Assembly (NCBI GenBank): GCA_033239525.1
Contig: BSYO01000004.1
Coordinates: forward strand, 25,396,037-25,460,036
DNA from: Nepenthes gracilis
Lineage: Eukaryota; Streptophyta; Magnoliopsida; Caryophyllales; Nepenthaceae
Direction of reading: 5' to 3'
Length of the DNA: 64,000 bases
Shown: piece by piece, positions 24,750-38,050 of the stretch
Layout of the letters: every line of letters begins with the position of its first letter
Position numbering within the stretch: position 1 is the stretch's first letter
Position numbers and translations under genes: made by a program
Notes under the pieces: model-generated
What the model was told of the DNA's origin: nothing
The model's database searches: none
Seen by the model: only the letters and a program-made list of their open reading frames with translations

Positions 24750-24960
24750 TTTCTCCCACAATTTCGATCCTCAGAGCAATAAGCACTTCGTCTTTTATGC
24801 TTAGTTCTCCGGAGAACTGCCGGAATCGGTTACTTTTCCAGCCGCGAAAAGCGGTGCTTCATTAAGTTTGACTTCGGCTGGAGAGAGAGAGTGAACGGAA
24901 ATAGACAGATAGGTTAGAGGAAGTTTTCATAGCGGAAGAAGAGACAATTCAGTGATATTA
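24750..24960 (-). promoter_or_regulatory. Probable 5' UTR and promoter-proximal region of the MES11-like gene
   Basis: On the minus strand this stretch is pyrimidine-rich (CTCTCTCTCTCC near 24880) and ends in GAGAAAATGG at the start codon, a plant-like context that favours the ATG at 24749 over the in-frame one at 24761. It contains the perfect palindrome AGTTCTCCGGAGAACT at 24803-24818. No clear TATA box could be assigned. Confidence 0.45.
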
Positions 24961-27129
24961 TCATCTTCGAAATTCTAGATGTTCAGTGATATAAATATCC
25001 GAATAATTAAAAAATAATTAATTAATTAATTAAAACATATCAAATAAATAAAAACATTTTAAAATAAAAATTAATTTATTAAAATTTTTATAAATTACTT
25101 TGGCATTTTTACTTTATAAAAACTCTATATTTATAAAAATAAATAAATAAATACGATTTTTTTAATTTTTTGTTAAAGTACAAATTGCAGAAATATCCCA
25201 AAGGATTTTTTTAATTTAATTTTTTAAAACATGGAAATTAAAATTTTTCACAGCCGCTCTCTCCAAACTCCCCAAGAAGAAAATGACTTGCCAACTACTA
25301 CCAAGATGACAAGCCAGATAAGGAAATTAAAATTATCCCATCATTTATTTTTATTTTAATAATTTCTAAAAATAGAGCCTATATAATTACTTAAAAAAAA
25401 TATTTGACAAATTAAACTATAAAATAATAAAAATTAAAGCCTAAAAAATAAAATATATGTAGTCAAACTGTTAAATTATTCAAATTTTTATTCTAAATAA
25501 GATTTACCCATCTGCTTAAAAATATATATTTTGTCTATTTAAATTGTTCTGTAAGCTTGATATGAATAATTTAATATCCAATCTGAACAGGTCATATTGT
25601 TAAAGATTAAATTGTTAGTTTAAACAATATTAAAATAATCTGACATCTATAAATATAAGTTTTTTAGAATACACGAAAAAAACATGTTAACAGATATTAG
25701 CAGTTATGAATCTTGTATTTTTTACATCCATTGCGTATTATAATACTTATTTTTATCTGAAATATTTTCCTGACACTTGTTCAGATATAAGTCTTATAAT
25801 ATTTAAATCTACACAAAAATATTATAAATACATCCTACGAGTATTTATTCTTTTAAAAAACTCAATCATTGAAAGATTAACCTTTAAAAAATTATTCTTT
25901 TTCATACCTCGCTCTCTAATTTAATGGTAAATTAAAGGTTAAAATCTCTCTAATTAAATTTTAATTCATATATACATTAATGTCAAGAACAATTAATATT
26001 TTACTATTTACCAAAATTTTAAATTTTTTATTTTAATGCTGATTTTATTCTAGGCAAGTTCAAAGTTATTATTTATTACATAAATAAAGCCAAAATACTT
26101 GAAATTTAATAAAAAATAAAAACAAATATTCAATTTTCGATTTTTTCACATAGAATTTTGTGTAAGAGTTTTTATATTAAGTAAAAGTAAAACTGAGAAT
26201 ATAATAATTTGAATATTTTTATTAGCGTTCTCAATTGAATCTGCCTTCCGTAATTAATTGGAAGTTTTATATTTTCTAATTTTTTTTATAATAATGTCGG
26301 TCGAAAGCCGACAGCCACGTGTACCCAATTTATGCCACCAATTGCCTCCACGGCTCGTCGCCGCCTCTGGTTATTATCGTCAGCCACCGCCGATTGATGC
26401 AAAAAATTATTGATATTTTAAAAAGAAAAAAAAAATCTTTATATATTATCCCATAAAATAATATAAATCACTCATCCCATTTGACACGCTTACTAATATA
26501 ATACAATCATGAATTATAGAATATAATTTTTATTTTTGAATTATTTTGATATTAAGTCTATTTTCTCCATCTTTGTCGTTGATTACAATGTCACAAATTT
26601 TGTAGGGAATCGTTTTAATGTTTGTAGGCCATATCTGGTACTAATGCTGTGGGGGCCATACACAATGCTGCCGATTGAGTTGGGTTGGGAAATTTATTTG
26701 GTAAGAGAATTCAATATAATAAAGAAATTTACATCTCCATTTTTAGCAACGACGGCTAAGCTCAAATTAAGTTTTAATTAACAACAATCTGACGGATAAA
26801 AAATTTACTTAATGCAAAAATTAAATAATAATTTGATCACTTTGTAGTATATTATTTCGAATTATACTTTATATTATATAAAGGCTAATATAATCATTAA
26901 ATCAGCTTTTTATAATCTTGAGTTATACATTTTATGTCAAATTTAACTTCTTAAAATTATCATTTAAAAATATTATTCTAAATTTTTGTTGAATTTAATT
27001 AATATAAACTTAATTTTCTTAAAAAATTTAATAAATACATGTAGCGCTACTGCTTTTTTTTTTTAAAAAGCAATTAATTTATATAAAGTGAAAAAAAAAC
27101 CGTTAGATGGTCCTTTCGGCCTAACAGTA
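24961..27129. other. AT-rich intergenic DNA
   Basis: More than 2 kb of very AT-rich sequence with no supportable gene, between the start of the MES-like gene and the stop of the RBL14-like gene. The frames at 25706-25924 and 26536-26781 show no recognisable motif. The right part should contain the 3' UTR of the RBL14-like gene. Confidence 0.55.
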
Positions 27130-30100
27130 TCACCTGCCACTGAATCTTTGGATCCTCCGCCGCCGCATTTCTTCAAGAGGGAGGTCGTCAAAAGACACGG
27201 CAGCCCCATCTCTCCCAGAGCCGCACATCTCGCAAACGCTCAGCCAACCAGAATTGTCGTACGTACACGCCGGACACCTCCATACTCCGTTGACAGTCCT
27301 TCCGTCCACCTGACTGCCACCTCCAACGGCTCCCCGGATGGAGTACCGCCGCCGGCGAGACCCAAACAGGCGCTGAAAGAGCCTCAGAGGCCAGCTCAAG
27401 ACACGAGACAGACCTCTGATCATCGTCGTCAGTGGATCAGGACCTGATCAATGGGCAAAAATCCAAAGCTATTTTTGTTAGTGGGATTTATTCAATTGAT
27501 TATAACACCTTAATACGAAGCATAGCCCATTCATTTATCAAGTAAATTCCTTGTGAGAATATTCTAAGAATATATCCAATAATTAATCTAATGGATAAAA
27601 ATATCTGCACCAATCGGAAACTAAGAATCACTGTCGGCTATATCGAATGTCATAAACACCCCCAAATTTTTTTTTTTTTTTTTTTTCACATTTATATACC
27701 CAAAATTTGTGACAATTTCATTAAAATTACTCCAAGTTTCAAGGTAATAAAAAAAATTCTAAAACTTATAATCTATATATATTTTTACATCTACTACACT
27801 TACTAAAATAGGCAAATTCTATTTAGCCAGGAACCATAGGGAATGAAAACGTGTTAGCTGCTTAGCTCTAGCTCGAAGTTGGCTCTTGTTGTCTCGAAAT
27901 TAGCTGGCTGGCATGAGTAGCTTGGCTTGCCCATGCTTGCATTGTGGGAAAAATAACCCAGCTAATTTAGTTATATTTAAAACTCAAATTTAAGTATCCA
28001 AGGCTGAACTAAAAAAAAACAGATACATATTAACTAATAGATAGACCATATCAATCGATAGAGTGATATATCAAAGTATTTTTTTCAACATTAGAAGGCT
28101 TCGATATCAATGCATAGGCCAATACTTTCATCTATATATATATATATTTCCCTTTATTATCATTTTGTTTCAGAAAATTTATAGGGATGAAGCCATAACC
28201 TGAGTAAGATGTCCTCAAATGAAGGTATAGAATTCCAGCAAGTATCCCACCAAGATGGCCGAGGAAAGAGACGCCAGGCACGAACATTTGGATGAGAATG
28301 AGCTCGGCCCATGCAGCATAGCGCGTAGGGACTAGAAAACCGTGCACGTAAGTGTAGCTATCGGACCGAGAATTCAGGACAACTTTCAGTGCGAAGAGGA
28401 CACCGGAGAAGCCGACTGCATACTCTGAGTAATATGCTCTGTCGTAGTTTAGGAACACAAGGGACTTGGCTAATAGTAATGTCATTCCCTGAGACATAAC
28501 AAGCAATGCAGCAACCATGGAGGCGAACTCAACGCTTCCCATTGAAGTCTCCAACTGAATTCCCTTCCATAGAAGCGACAACATGTTGTAGACCAGATGA
28601 GATTCACCCATGTGGAAGAATGGCGACAATAGGAAGCGTTTGAGGTCCCTACGCTATTGACACAGACCAACAAAAAATAAGGAAGAGGGAAAAAGATTGT
28701 CGAAGAAATTAGCTTTTTATGAACTATCAAATTATAGACTAACACATTATCTAGTCGGGGGTAATATTTATTTCTTTCTAGCATAATTTCCAGATGAATA
28801 AATAATATCACATTTGGTTATATTTTTCCAGTAACAAAAATAATAAAGGGCGAAGAAAGGCCATTAGAAGGAATTAGCTTTCTATGAGATATCAAATTAA
28901 AGACAGTGGCATATCTTCAGTGTGTCAAGCTCTTCATAATATGATAGTAAGCTATAAGCATAATGCAAGCCAAATTAGCATTCTGATATTGAGTTGAATT
29001 TGCCACTTCGAAATGATCTCTTGCATGAAAAGGTACAAAACCACATCCAAACAATAAAGAGTCATGTAAGTTGAAAGAGCACTGCTTAGTTTCCAGACAA
29101 AAAAACTCAAATGTTGCAAGAAGTATAGTATACATCAATGCCAGTTGATATTTAGTTGAATTTGTCACTTCAAAATGATTTCTTGCATGAAAAGGTGCAA
29201 CACCACATCCAAACAACAAAGACTAATGTAAGTTGAAAGAGCACCACTTAGTTTCCAAACAAAAAAACTCAAATGTAGCAAGAAGTAGCAGTATACATCA
29301 ATGCTACTTCACATCAGTTTTCAACAAATATTCCCTGGCATATACGAGTTAAAGGCTGAAGTTTAGGAATGTTTCTAAGTTTCTAATGATCGGTATATTC
29401 TCAAGAAATTCAGGATTAATACTTAGGAGAATTTCAGTACACTGAACTGGTTTTATGTTTCCATATTGCCATAGATTTGGGTTCCTAGAAACACAGTAAT
29501 TTGGCAGATAAAAATGGGTACCTTGTTCAACATGTAATTCAGGGCTACTGATAATAATTTGTGATTTGACTGATTGAGTTTTTTTTTTCTCCTTTGAGTT
29601 CTCTCTGATTTCTCTCACCTCCCCCTCATTTTTATTTGATTCTCCCTCTTTATTCCCAATTCTTTCCTCTATTTCTCCTCTTTTCTTCATATCAATTCCC
29701 CTTTCCCATCCCCAACACTACCTCAAAACCCCAGACGATCTAGCCATAACTAGGCCAACACCTTCAACATGCGAGAACCACGTGATGGCCCGTATTAGAT
29801 CTACTAAATGGTCTTTTATCATCAATGGCACACTCTGCAGTGGTTTGATAGGGGAACATGACAGTCTATCTAGGACATGCTGTATGACCCTTAAAATTTT
29901 GGTAAGGGGAAATTTGTCAACAACCCTTGCTGGCTAAAAGAGAATAGCAAAAATGGAGGCATATTTAGCTGGGTTTTGCTTTTAATTTACTGCTAATGGT
30001 GCAGAGGAGGGATGCAGTCTGATCAAACGCTCTCAACAAATTTTCCCGATTCCTGTGGCTTTAACAATACATCCATCCAAGAGCACCTTGTTTGTCAATC

Positions 30101-33100
30101 GTATGGCACATGTGAGAGTAGTATTTACAGTTTCTGGGAGGAAATTTCTGTACAGCAAATCTTTATATGCCATTAATTGCATCCAACTCACAGTAAAGAC
30201 TAGTCAATTACTCCCCCAAAAATTCTTGCCAAGGAGAAGTCTTGGACACTAGATTCTTAGTTACCCTGATCCAATTCGGTAAATAAAAGCAGTGATCTTC
30301 AGCATTAAAGAAAGACAAACAATATGCTGTTGTTTTCTGTAATTCTTTTCAGGTTGAAATCAGAAAACACAGTCTCGTGAGCTCAGATGATCTGTACATG
30401 TCCAGAAGGAGGACAGACTAGACATAAAAAATTAAGTGGAATTCAGCTGCATTGATCATTGATTTTCTTTGTTCAAGCATGGAATATTGCTTCAAAAGCT
30501 GCTAGTTAGTGGCTAAAAGTGTACCATTTGGAAAAAAGGAAGGCATATACATGCAATACACAGACGAAAGAAAGCAGGGAGAAGGATCCAGAATGGCTTT
30601 AACCTAAATAGGAGATAGTGATGGATTGACAGCAAACACTTCAAGTAAATTCTCTGCTGCTTCAGCTTACAAATTTATTAGGCTGAATTCGGATGTGATT
30701 GAAGTGGTAAAATGCTTCAGCTCAATTTCTGCTGTCCAAGAAGCTTCTTAAAGCCATTTAAGAATTTTGGAAAGAGTTCCTTCGGAATCGGAAGACTATC
30801 CAAGGACCTGGGCACTTGTTGTCAGCCCTGAGGTGTCTGCTCCTTTTGAAGAAGGTGGCTAGCAAATTCAAAATATGACAGACTGGGAACAAAGCTGACC
30901 TGTTGAAGCAGAGCAACTATACAACACCATCAAAGTTTGCAGGTTAAATAGCCCCACACCAGCCTTTAGATTAAGCAGGTTCGTGTTCTAGGAGGAAATT
31001 TAGCTGTCTGAAAAAGGAAGGAGGAGATTTTACTGCAAGGTGAATTGAAGGGAAGGTTTTCAATACAGTTTCCTTACAATAAACTCAAGACAAGGCACCT
31101 ATGGAGCAATGGTGAAGGGTTTTTTCCTCTAATGGTAGCATTCTGGTTCTTTGATTTTTCTATGAGTACTAATAGATGTGGCAGACAAGTATTGATTAAA
31201 TTAAATACAGAATGAGCCTAGACCATTGCTGCTTACTAGTTCTTCGACTGTGCTTTTTCAAGTTGTTTGTGGATTGATTTGAAGACTAATCAATCCTATA
31301 TTGAATCATCAACATACTTCCTGGAAAGGATACTAGATGGTTATTGAGGAAAACTAACTAGTAAAGACTGGTTGCTCAAAACAATTAGGCCTGGCAGCAG
31401 CAGTATACTACATTTGAAGCAAAAGGAATAATGGCATGTTTGGCACCGGATGGCCTTCTCAGCCTTTACCAAACATACAGAGATGTTCAATTATGAGGCA
31501 ATTAATTTTCTAACTGTTGTCTGCTGCTGTTTATTTTGTGATCATAGTGAACGCCTACCAGGTATGCCCAAGGCACTCTGGTAATTATAATCTACACCAT
31601 ACTTGGGATGTAACAACATTCTTTTACTTGCTCCGATGAAATTACAGAAAATAAGTCCAAGTCCTGTTAACAAAGTACAACCTAGAGTTTAACCTAGATT
31701 CGGGAGGGTAGCCTACTCCAAAGAGCTGAACCTCAGCAATTTGTGCTTAAAGTAGTTATTTGCACAGCTTAAACAACAAAGCCTTCACTCCAATACATGA
31801 GGTTGGTTCTGTGAAAATTTGTCCAGCTCAGTTTAAAGCAACATTCACTAAAACTAACAAAAATGTTAAATCCTGCCCCCAACTTTTTCTAGGTTTACCT
31901 TCCCCTTTTTCATCACCTCTAATCTCCAACAAATTACCTTTTTCAAATTGGTCCATTGTAAAGACCCAGGTTCCAAAACATAGTAAATTATCATCATTAA
32001 ATTAATATAATTAAGTTTAGGATAAATGGATTAAGAAAAAATGAAGAGAAATTTAATTCGAAGCAAAATTAGGCATCATGGGCCTCGGTGCCCGAGTTAC
32101 ACCCAAGGCGCCATCCGGAGGCGAAAAACAAAATGTCGCGCCCGAAGGGCGCTCTATGAGCACTCGAACACGGCCCTTCCTTATGCTTTGGCGCTCGATG
32201 CGCGCTCGAACGTGTTCTACAAGGATCCACCAACTTCCTTTTCATTTATAAAAGGGGAAAGGAAGGGGGAAGGGAGGAGGCACGACGCAAAACAGCAGGA
32301 GAAGAGAGAGAGGAAGAAGAAGGAGAAAAGAAAAGGAGGAAGGATTTCCAGTGACTCCCAATTTGATCAGAGTAAGAAAAACAATAAATCAGGCTAAGGC
32401 AAGTGTACCCTATCCTTTATTTTTCGTTATTATTGTTTTTAGCTTACTCTAAAATTCTCCTCTTTTAAGATTTGTGCAAAATACCGTATGCTTTCCCATT
32501 TTCTCATAATATTATGAATAAATTTCATATTTACGTATAAGTATTATGAATTATTAGTTCGATTTCACTGTATAGCTCACATTCTATGTCGGGATTCGTT
32601 TAGTTTACTATTCATCAAACCCTAGAACGAAAATTGGGAAAATTTATGACGAAAAACTGAATTAAGGCATGAAGACATTGTATTATGAAACATTTAAGTT
32701 TACTAGAAATTGGTATTTAAGATATTGATAAAAGTTATACTGATAAAAATTACTGAGAACCCCATGATTTGTCTAAAGAATTTAATTATGCGAAAAAATA
32801 CAATATCCGAAGAATAAGAATTAAGATGAAGATGCAAGGATCATGGATAATGAATTATGATATAATTATGTAAAATAAGTAAGCCTTAAGATGAAGTGAT
32901 CACTGAAGAATGAAAAGTCAAGGCTAAGGAAACGAGATGATCTGAACGAATCAGTTCAAGTGATCACTAATAATTAAGAATCAAGGTTAATAATCATGAA
33001 CCAAGAATTAAGATTCCCCAAGTTAAATAAAAATAGCAAGAAAGTGGACCAAAGATCGTTCAATAGGTAACATTCTTTGCCTGCCGTGAATATTGCGGTG

Positions 33101-33749
33101 GAGACTCAAGATACTCTGGCCACGTATCTTGGCCCCTTAGGGAAGAGGGTGATATTGTTGGCAAGCCTTAGAATATTACAATGATAATCGAGGATAACTC
33201 TGTTCACGGAGTAATATGTGATCCGCCTTCCTCGAGGCGTTACATTAGAGGACAAAAACCAAGAATTATGAGATCCATTTATGAATGAAAAAGAAAGAAC
33301 CAAGAAATTTAGAACATCCTGGTCCTCGGGATGTAAATAAGGAGAACATCCTGGTTCTCGGGATATAAATAAGGAGGAAACACGAGATGATATATGAATA
33401 TGAAAGATTGGTCTTCATTATGAGGACATGATGATGAAAGAACAAGAATTCAGGCACCTTTTATTATGAAAGAAAGAACTAAGGTATTTGATTTTGTGGA
33501 CTATCACAATCTATCCTCGATTATTCACTCCATCAGCTGGTAGGGTTTACCGGTCATGGTCCCTCAAGATAATAAGAAAACGTATGCTAAAGACAAGTAA
33601 AATTCTAAGCTATCATATGAATTCAGCATGTTTATCGGATTCAAGACTAAAGAAAAGAATGACTAAAAAAAGGATGAAATCAAACCAATGCAAGAATTTT
33701 GATCAGAAGACCATAACCTCAAAGTCATGCATATGCATTGTTTCTTACT

Positions 33750-33817
<68 letters not shown>

Positions 33818-35485
33818 TTCATGTTTTACATGAAAGTTTGCATGTTTTGTTTTCATGGTACCTTACAAAGCATAAAGCTCACTCTTGCTATTTTTACCCC
33901 TTCCAGATAGGGATTAATGAGCCGAAACCTGATGAGAAGAGTAGAGATAAAAGATAGCTAAGAAGGTAGTTGAATCACGGAGACTCAAGAATCTTAGTTG
34001 TCTTGATGAAATGTGAAGGAAAACATTTAATTGTTTAGATGAATATTTTGTATTAAATTATGTTGTATCTTATAGAATGCTTCCGCAAACATGTGTTTGG
34101 ATCTAGTTATGCTTCCGCATATGTAAAGTTAAGTAATACAGGTACCTAGATGGCAACTCTCTTTTTGGATTTAATATAGTAATTGAAATATCGTGTTGAA
34201 GCCATGGATGAATCTTGTGTAGAAATTCTATGGATGCATTGTGGGATGATCATTTGAGATTTATTTGTTGTATGATTCGTACAAGTCATTTGTATGGTTT
34301 TTAGCCCGTTTTTAAAGGAAACTCTGCCCAATTTTTATATAATTTAATGTTTTAGATTTAGGCATTTTAATTTATATTTGATATGTATGTCGATTAACGA
34401 AATGTCCTAAAGGAGAGGATCTGTTCCGTTACATCCATCATATGGCTTACATTTTAAGCATGTGAGCCATCTTCAATGCCCTCAAATTTTCCTCTATAGG
34501 GTGCTAATCTAAATGCGACGAATGTGTTCAATTCTTTATTATCTTTTGTAGTTACACTGTATATCTATCTCAACATCCTGATGTCCACCATGCTATATTT
34601 ATATATATATATTGCTTCTTAATTGCTGAACATTTCAATCCATTAGTCATAACTATGCTAATAATGGTATTATTAAATTTTCCTTTTAACATAGAGGTAT
34701 TCTATATCCACGTGACATTCTAGATGCATTTTTTTATATTAACCGGGTTTCCTTAATCCTGCATGTCAGATCATCATCAATCTTTCCAACTTTCAGAATT
34801 ATAGATTGTGTATAAGGAATTCTTGATCACTATTTTAAATTATACAGTATTTGATAGGAAGAGAAAGGAAAAAATGATAACTAAGCTGACTAATCTTGCC
34901 GAATAGATGAAATTCTGGTTTACTGTTTGCCTAATTCCAAAAACAACCAAATCACAAGAGGGTGGGTGCAACAAGGCGATCTATTCTCAGCAGCAAAAGG
35001 GGGAGATATAGTTAGAGAGATATTCAATAACAAGCATTGTTCTGGGGAAAAACTGAAACATGAAAAGACACCGAAAAGCAAGGAATAGAATACTGAAACT
35101 AAGGAAACAATCAACTGAGCACATATACACGTAAAATCTCAAAAACATTAGTGCAAATGAGATGAAAAAGATGGGGAGAGATGTTAAATGTCAAGAGGAG
35201 ATGAGAAAAGGAATTACTAGAGTAAATTGGCAAGAATATGCACTAACTAGCTAAGAAATGGAAGAATACCTTGAGGATTAAGTGGGCATTGAACCAAACG
35301 TCATCAATGGTAGGTAGAATAGACTCCAGAAAAGTAGGCCTTAGATAAATGATGGTGTTGGCAGCCAGAAGCCCTGCTGTCACTGGAGGTTTTCTCTCAT
35401 GTCTGTAATACTCACTCAAGATATTGAATGCCAGCAAGGGCAGCATTCCCCGACCATGAGATATCCATCTTCCTCCTCTTTCCAT
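27130..35485 (-). CDS. RBL14: Rhomboid-like protein RBL14 type, rhomboid plus RanBP2 zinc finger
   Basis: Rhomboids are intramembrane serine proteases; the plant RBL14 type is annotated as mitochondrial. Coding exons are 35270-35485, 28200-28653 and 27130-27443, with GT-AG borders and phases 0 and 1, giving 327 aa (Arabidopsis about 334). The N-terminus has SRGMLPLL-like and RKPPVTAGLLAANT segments. HLVYN (His91, Asn95), GFSG (Ser155, nucleophile) and FLGHLGG (His205) form an intact rhomboid catalytic set within hydrophobic helices. After a basic linker, WRCPACTYDNSGWLSVCEMCG (Cys280, 283, 294, 297) is a RanBP2-type zinc finger, a class that often binds ubiquitin. The enzyme should be active if expressed. 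Intron 1 (6.6 kb) holds a 2.5-kb solo LTR. It lies in tandem with the MES-like gene. Confidence 0.92.
28984..29310. repeat. Tandem duplication, unit about 162 bp
   Basis: Two head-to-tail copies begin at 28984 and 29146, sharing AGTTGAATTTG, CTTGCATGAAAAGGT, CCACATCCAAACAA and GTATACATCAATGC. They differ at scattered positions. The unit lies in RBL14 intron 1 and is non-coding. Confidence 0.88.
31952..31956. repeat. Target site duplication TCCAT, left copy
   Basis: TCCAT precedes TGTAAAGACCC and is repeated exactly at 34434-34438. Confidence 0.85.
32247..32254 (+). promoter_or_regulatory. TATA box of the solo LTR
   Basis: TATAAAAG about 290 bp into the LTR, downstream of a GC-rich stretch with nested inverted repeats (GGCGCCATCC, GCGCCCGAAGGGCGC). 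It fits a retrotransposon U3/R promoter, and would fire antisense to RBL14. Confidence 0.55.
33312..33375. repeat. 32-bp tandem repeat, two copies, in the solo LTR
   Basis: GAACATCCTGG(T)CTCGGGAT-type units at 33312-33343 and 33344-33375 differ at two positions. Confidence 0.9.
33752..33815. repeat. AT dinucleotide microsatellite in the solo LTR
   Basis: A long (AT)n run with one GT interruption. It gives artefactual frames of alternating Ile and Tyr. Confidence 0.95.
34434..34438. repeat. Target site duplication TCCAT, right copy
   Basis: Exact match to 31952-31956 across the solo LTR. Confidence 0.85.
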
Positions 35486-35508
35486 CTTTCTTTCAAATGA
35501 CTGATTAT

Positions 35509-37900
35509 CAATTACTCTGCTTGATGACTGATAATTTCCTATCCTTTCAAGGATATGTTTGAGACTAACAAACTGAGAAAGCTGACAATGAATGACTCTG
35601 TTTGTTCAAAATGATAGGAAGCACTTCTTACCACTTCTATTATCCACCTGAACAGTATAAACAGAAGGTAAATTTTGTGAGTCAACATAACACTCCAATC
35701 CACTATTTCTGGTTCAAACTTAAAGCAATGAGTTAAATAAAAAACAAAATATTTTGAATCATAGAGCAATCATTAATCAGTAGGCCCTAATTCTGAAGAA
35801 CTTACTTGCAATTTGAAAACACCAAAGCACAGTAGTCAAAATTTACAGGAGAAAGGGACATCAACCAAAACGGAGAGAGAAAGCTACACAAGAAGAAAGA
35901 GGTGCAGGACAAGTCCTCCATAAAGGTATTGAATATGTAATTTTAAATTTTAGTAAAGTTTGAACAAATTTCCAGCTAAAACCGCCACAACAATTATGTA
36001 ACATCTGCAATGGTTTGCTTTGGTGACAGCAATCACTGCTACGACTGTGATTTTCTGGATACACTTCCAACCCTACACTTTTCCTAAATCAGACTCATTT
36101 AGTTTTGTTTGTTTTGTGACCAATCACAAAAGGTGGCATATGACCATAATCATTGCACTAAAATCTATATAGTATATATTGTATGACCATTGAAAACTGT
36201 TCCATAAGGGCCATAAAGTGACAACTAGTTTTCTAACTACTCTGAGCGCAACTTAGCCTTGCTAAACTGCACTATACCAATTTGCATGGCAGGATGAGAA
36301 TTCTTTGCATGAAACCAATAGATCACAGATCCAATTCAGAAAATTCTACAAAGAAAATGTTGATTTTTACTTGCAAAGGGTTTCTAAACATGTTGAGACT
36401 AATGTTGCAATGATTGAGAAAATGAGGCATTGTTTGACTTTAAAAATCTCAAAATGAGTCAATACAACTATGATTTATGATATCCATTTACAGAACAATG
36501 TGTTTTGCTCTTTCATTTTCACCCTTTTCTTGTTCTACGAGCAAATAACTTTATCATATATCAGCTAAACAATAATTACCAGTTGAACACTGTTGAGTAA
36601 ACTTTGGTAAGGAGGAAGATTTATGTTAAAAGCTTTGATCAAGAGCTGATTTGTGTAAAATCAGTCCAATTACATCCTATAACATAACAATTTTTTACTT
36701 TAAAATCCCCTGTATGTGAAAAACTATCACTGGGTCCCAACTTCATAGGCGATTGGATCATTTACTCTCTTACAATATCACACTCCTTGTTAAACATTTT
36801 GCATGGACTGATCATGAGACGAGCTAGCTGACTTGGTATGTGGGTAATCTATTAATAAGCGAGTTCAAAGCAATCATGTGATCCATCAGATTCTTGACAA
36901 GTTTGATCCCTTGGCATTGTTCAGTTTGTACAACATCAAGAGCTTAATACCTAGCTTGACCATGTAAGATTGAGCATAGATTTATGGCATGCCATATGTT
37001 CAATTTGTTTAATTAGTGGCAATACAATCTATAATTTAATTTGATGATTGCATAGTTTTTTCCACATTTCCTGCACAGTTGTAACAGAAAAACTGGTTGA
37101 GAACCTTTTGAATAAAAGATAGCTTTATACTTTTGCATTTGAGGTTTCTTTCTTTCTTTTCCCCCTTTTTGATTATAAAAATACAGTAGTTAAGGTAGGC
37201 GGACAATGAGATTTGACCGCATCACCACCCTTCTGTCCTTGTAGAAGGAATACAATTAAAATGTTCACTGACAAATTAAAGGATTGCCATCCTTCCACAT
37301 CAACATAAAGGACCCACATAATTGCTTAGCTCGTAAGAAAATTCAGACATACATAGAAACGACAACAAGAGCTCACGGACGGACATCATTCCACCCAAAC
37401 AGATATTACTTTTTCTTTCTTTTGTAGGATGAGGTTAACAATTGGGGCGTGTCCTAGCCTCGCTCTGAGAGTTGACGTCCCTTCAGCCCTATCCAATGAT
37501 TTTTTTAAAAACATTTCACTGCAAATAGACAAACCACTCCAACTCAAACTTCAAGTTGTGCCTGAAACCTCTTAGGTGATGTAATTGACTTATTTATATA
37601 CCCAAAAATAGGATTCAATTTCGAGTAAATATAAAGAAAAAAAAACTTGCAAACACCAAGATAAAAATCAATTATGCTATTATTACGTTACAAGGATTCC
37701 AAACAAACCCTTCAGCGAAAGAGTGAAGTTGCTTCAGATCGTAATCACTGAGAGATAACACAAGTCGATAGAACAGCAGAAAATTCGGCCAAAATTATTG
37801 TTAATCACAAAGGTAAATTAGACAGAGGAGAAACAAAGAAGTGACTAAGCAACAGAATGAGAAAAGGGGAAACTTTAGGAGGGCGTGAAAGAGAATGTTA
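35509..37900 (-). other. Probable 5'-UTR intron of the RBL14-like gene; no other gene seen
   Basis: Sequence between the coding start and the candidate leader exon. Frames at 35539-35769 and 35861-36070 show no recognisable domain. No transposon signature was identified. Confidence 0.4.
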
Positions 37901-38050
37901 CCTCAGACGGCGTGGAGAGAGAGAGAAAGAGAGCAAATCTTATGACAGCTCTTCCAAGCTTGAAGCGGAGAGGACGGGTAGGACGGAAAAGATATTACGA
38001 AAACCTTCTTCCTAAGGAAACGTATAGAAAGATCGAGAAGCTTTCTCCAA
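37901..38050 (-). other. Candidate non-coding first exon of the RBL14-like gene
   Basis: On the minus strand a pyrimidine-rich, leader-like stretch ends GTCTGAG followed by the donor GTAACA at 37900. The coding start at 35485 is preceded by an acceptor-like AATCAG at about 35503-35508, so a 2.4-kb intron in the 5' UTR is likely. The right limit is a guess. No cDNA evidence is available. Confidence 0.4.

Larger units (their letters stand above)
31957..34433 (+). mobile_element. Solo LTR, probably Ty3/Gypsy, 2.5 kb
   Basis: The segment starts TGTAA and ends TTACA, an inverted pair, and is flanked by TCCAT on both sides. It contains no RT, integrase or gag homology. A TATA box (TATAAAAG, 32247-32254) is followed by purine-rich leader-like sequence. 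The start TGTAAAGACCC and the large size are typical of plant Gypsy LTRs. Unequal recombination between two LTRs normally leaves such a remnant. It lies antisense to RBL14. The family assignment is inference; the flanking duplication is seen. Confidence 0.82.
28654..35269 (-). other. Intron 1 of the RBL14-like gene
   Basis: A 6.6-kb intron from donor GTATTC (after 35270) to acceptor GTCAATAG (before 28653). It holds the 162-bp tandem duplication, the solo LTR at 31957-34433, and otherwise sequence with no recognised gene. The frame at 29349-29690 is low-complexity. Confidence 0.8.

Noticed and set aside
27130..27423. Stand-alone small RanBP2 zinc-finger protein
   Set aside because: An acceptor at 27444 and phase 1 join it exactly to the rhomboid exon, and plant RBL14 has this finger at its C-terminus.
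33727..33957. Ile/Tyr-rich small protein
   Set aside because: It is a translation of an (AT)n microsatellite inside the solo LTR.
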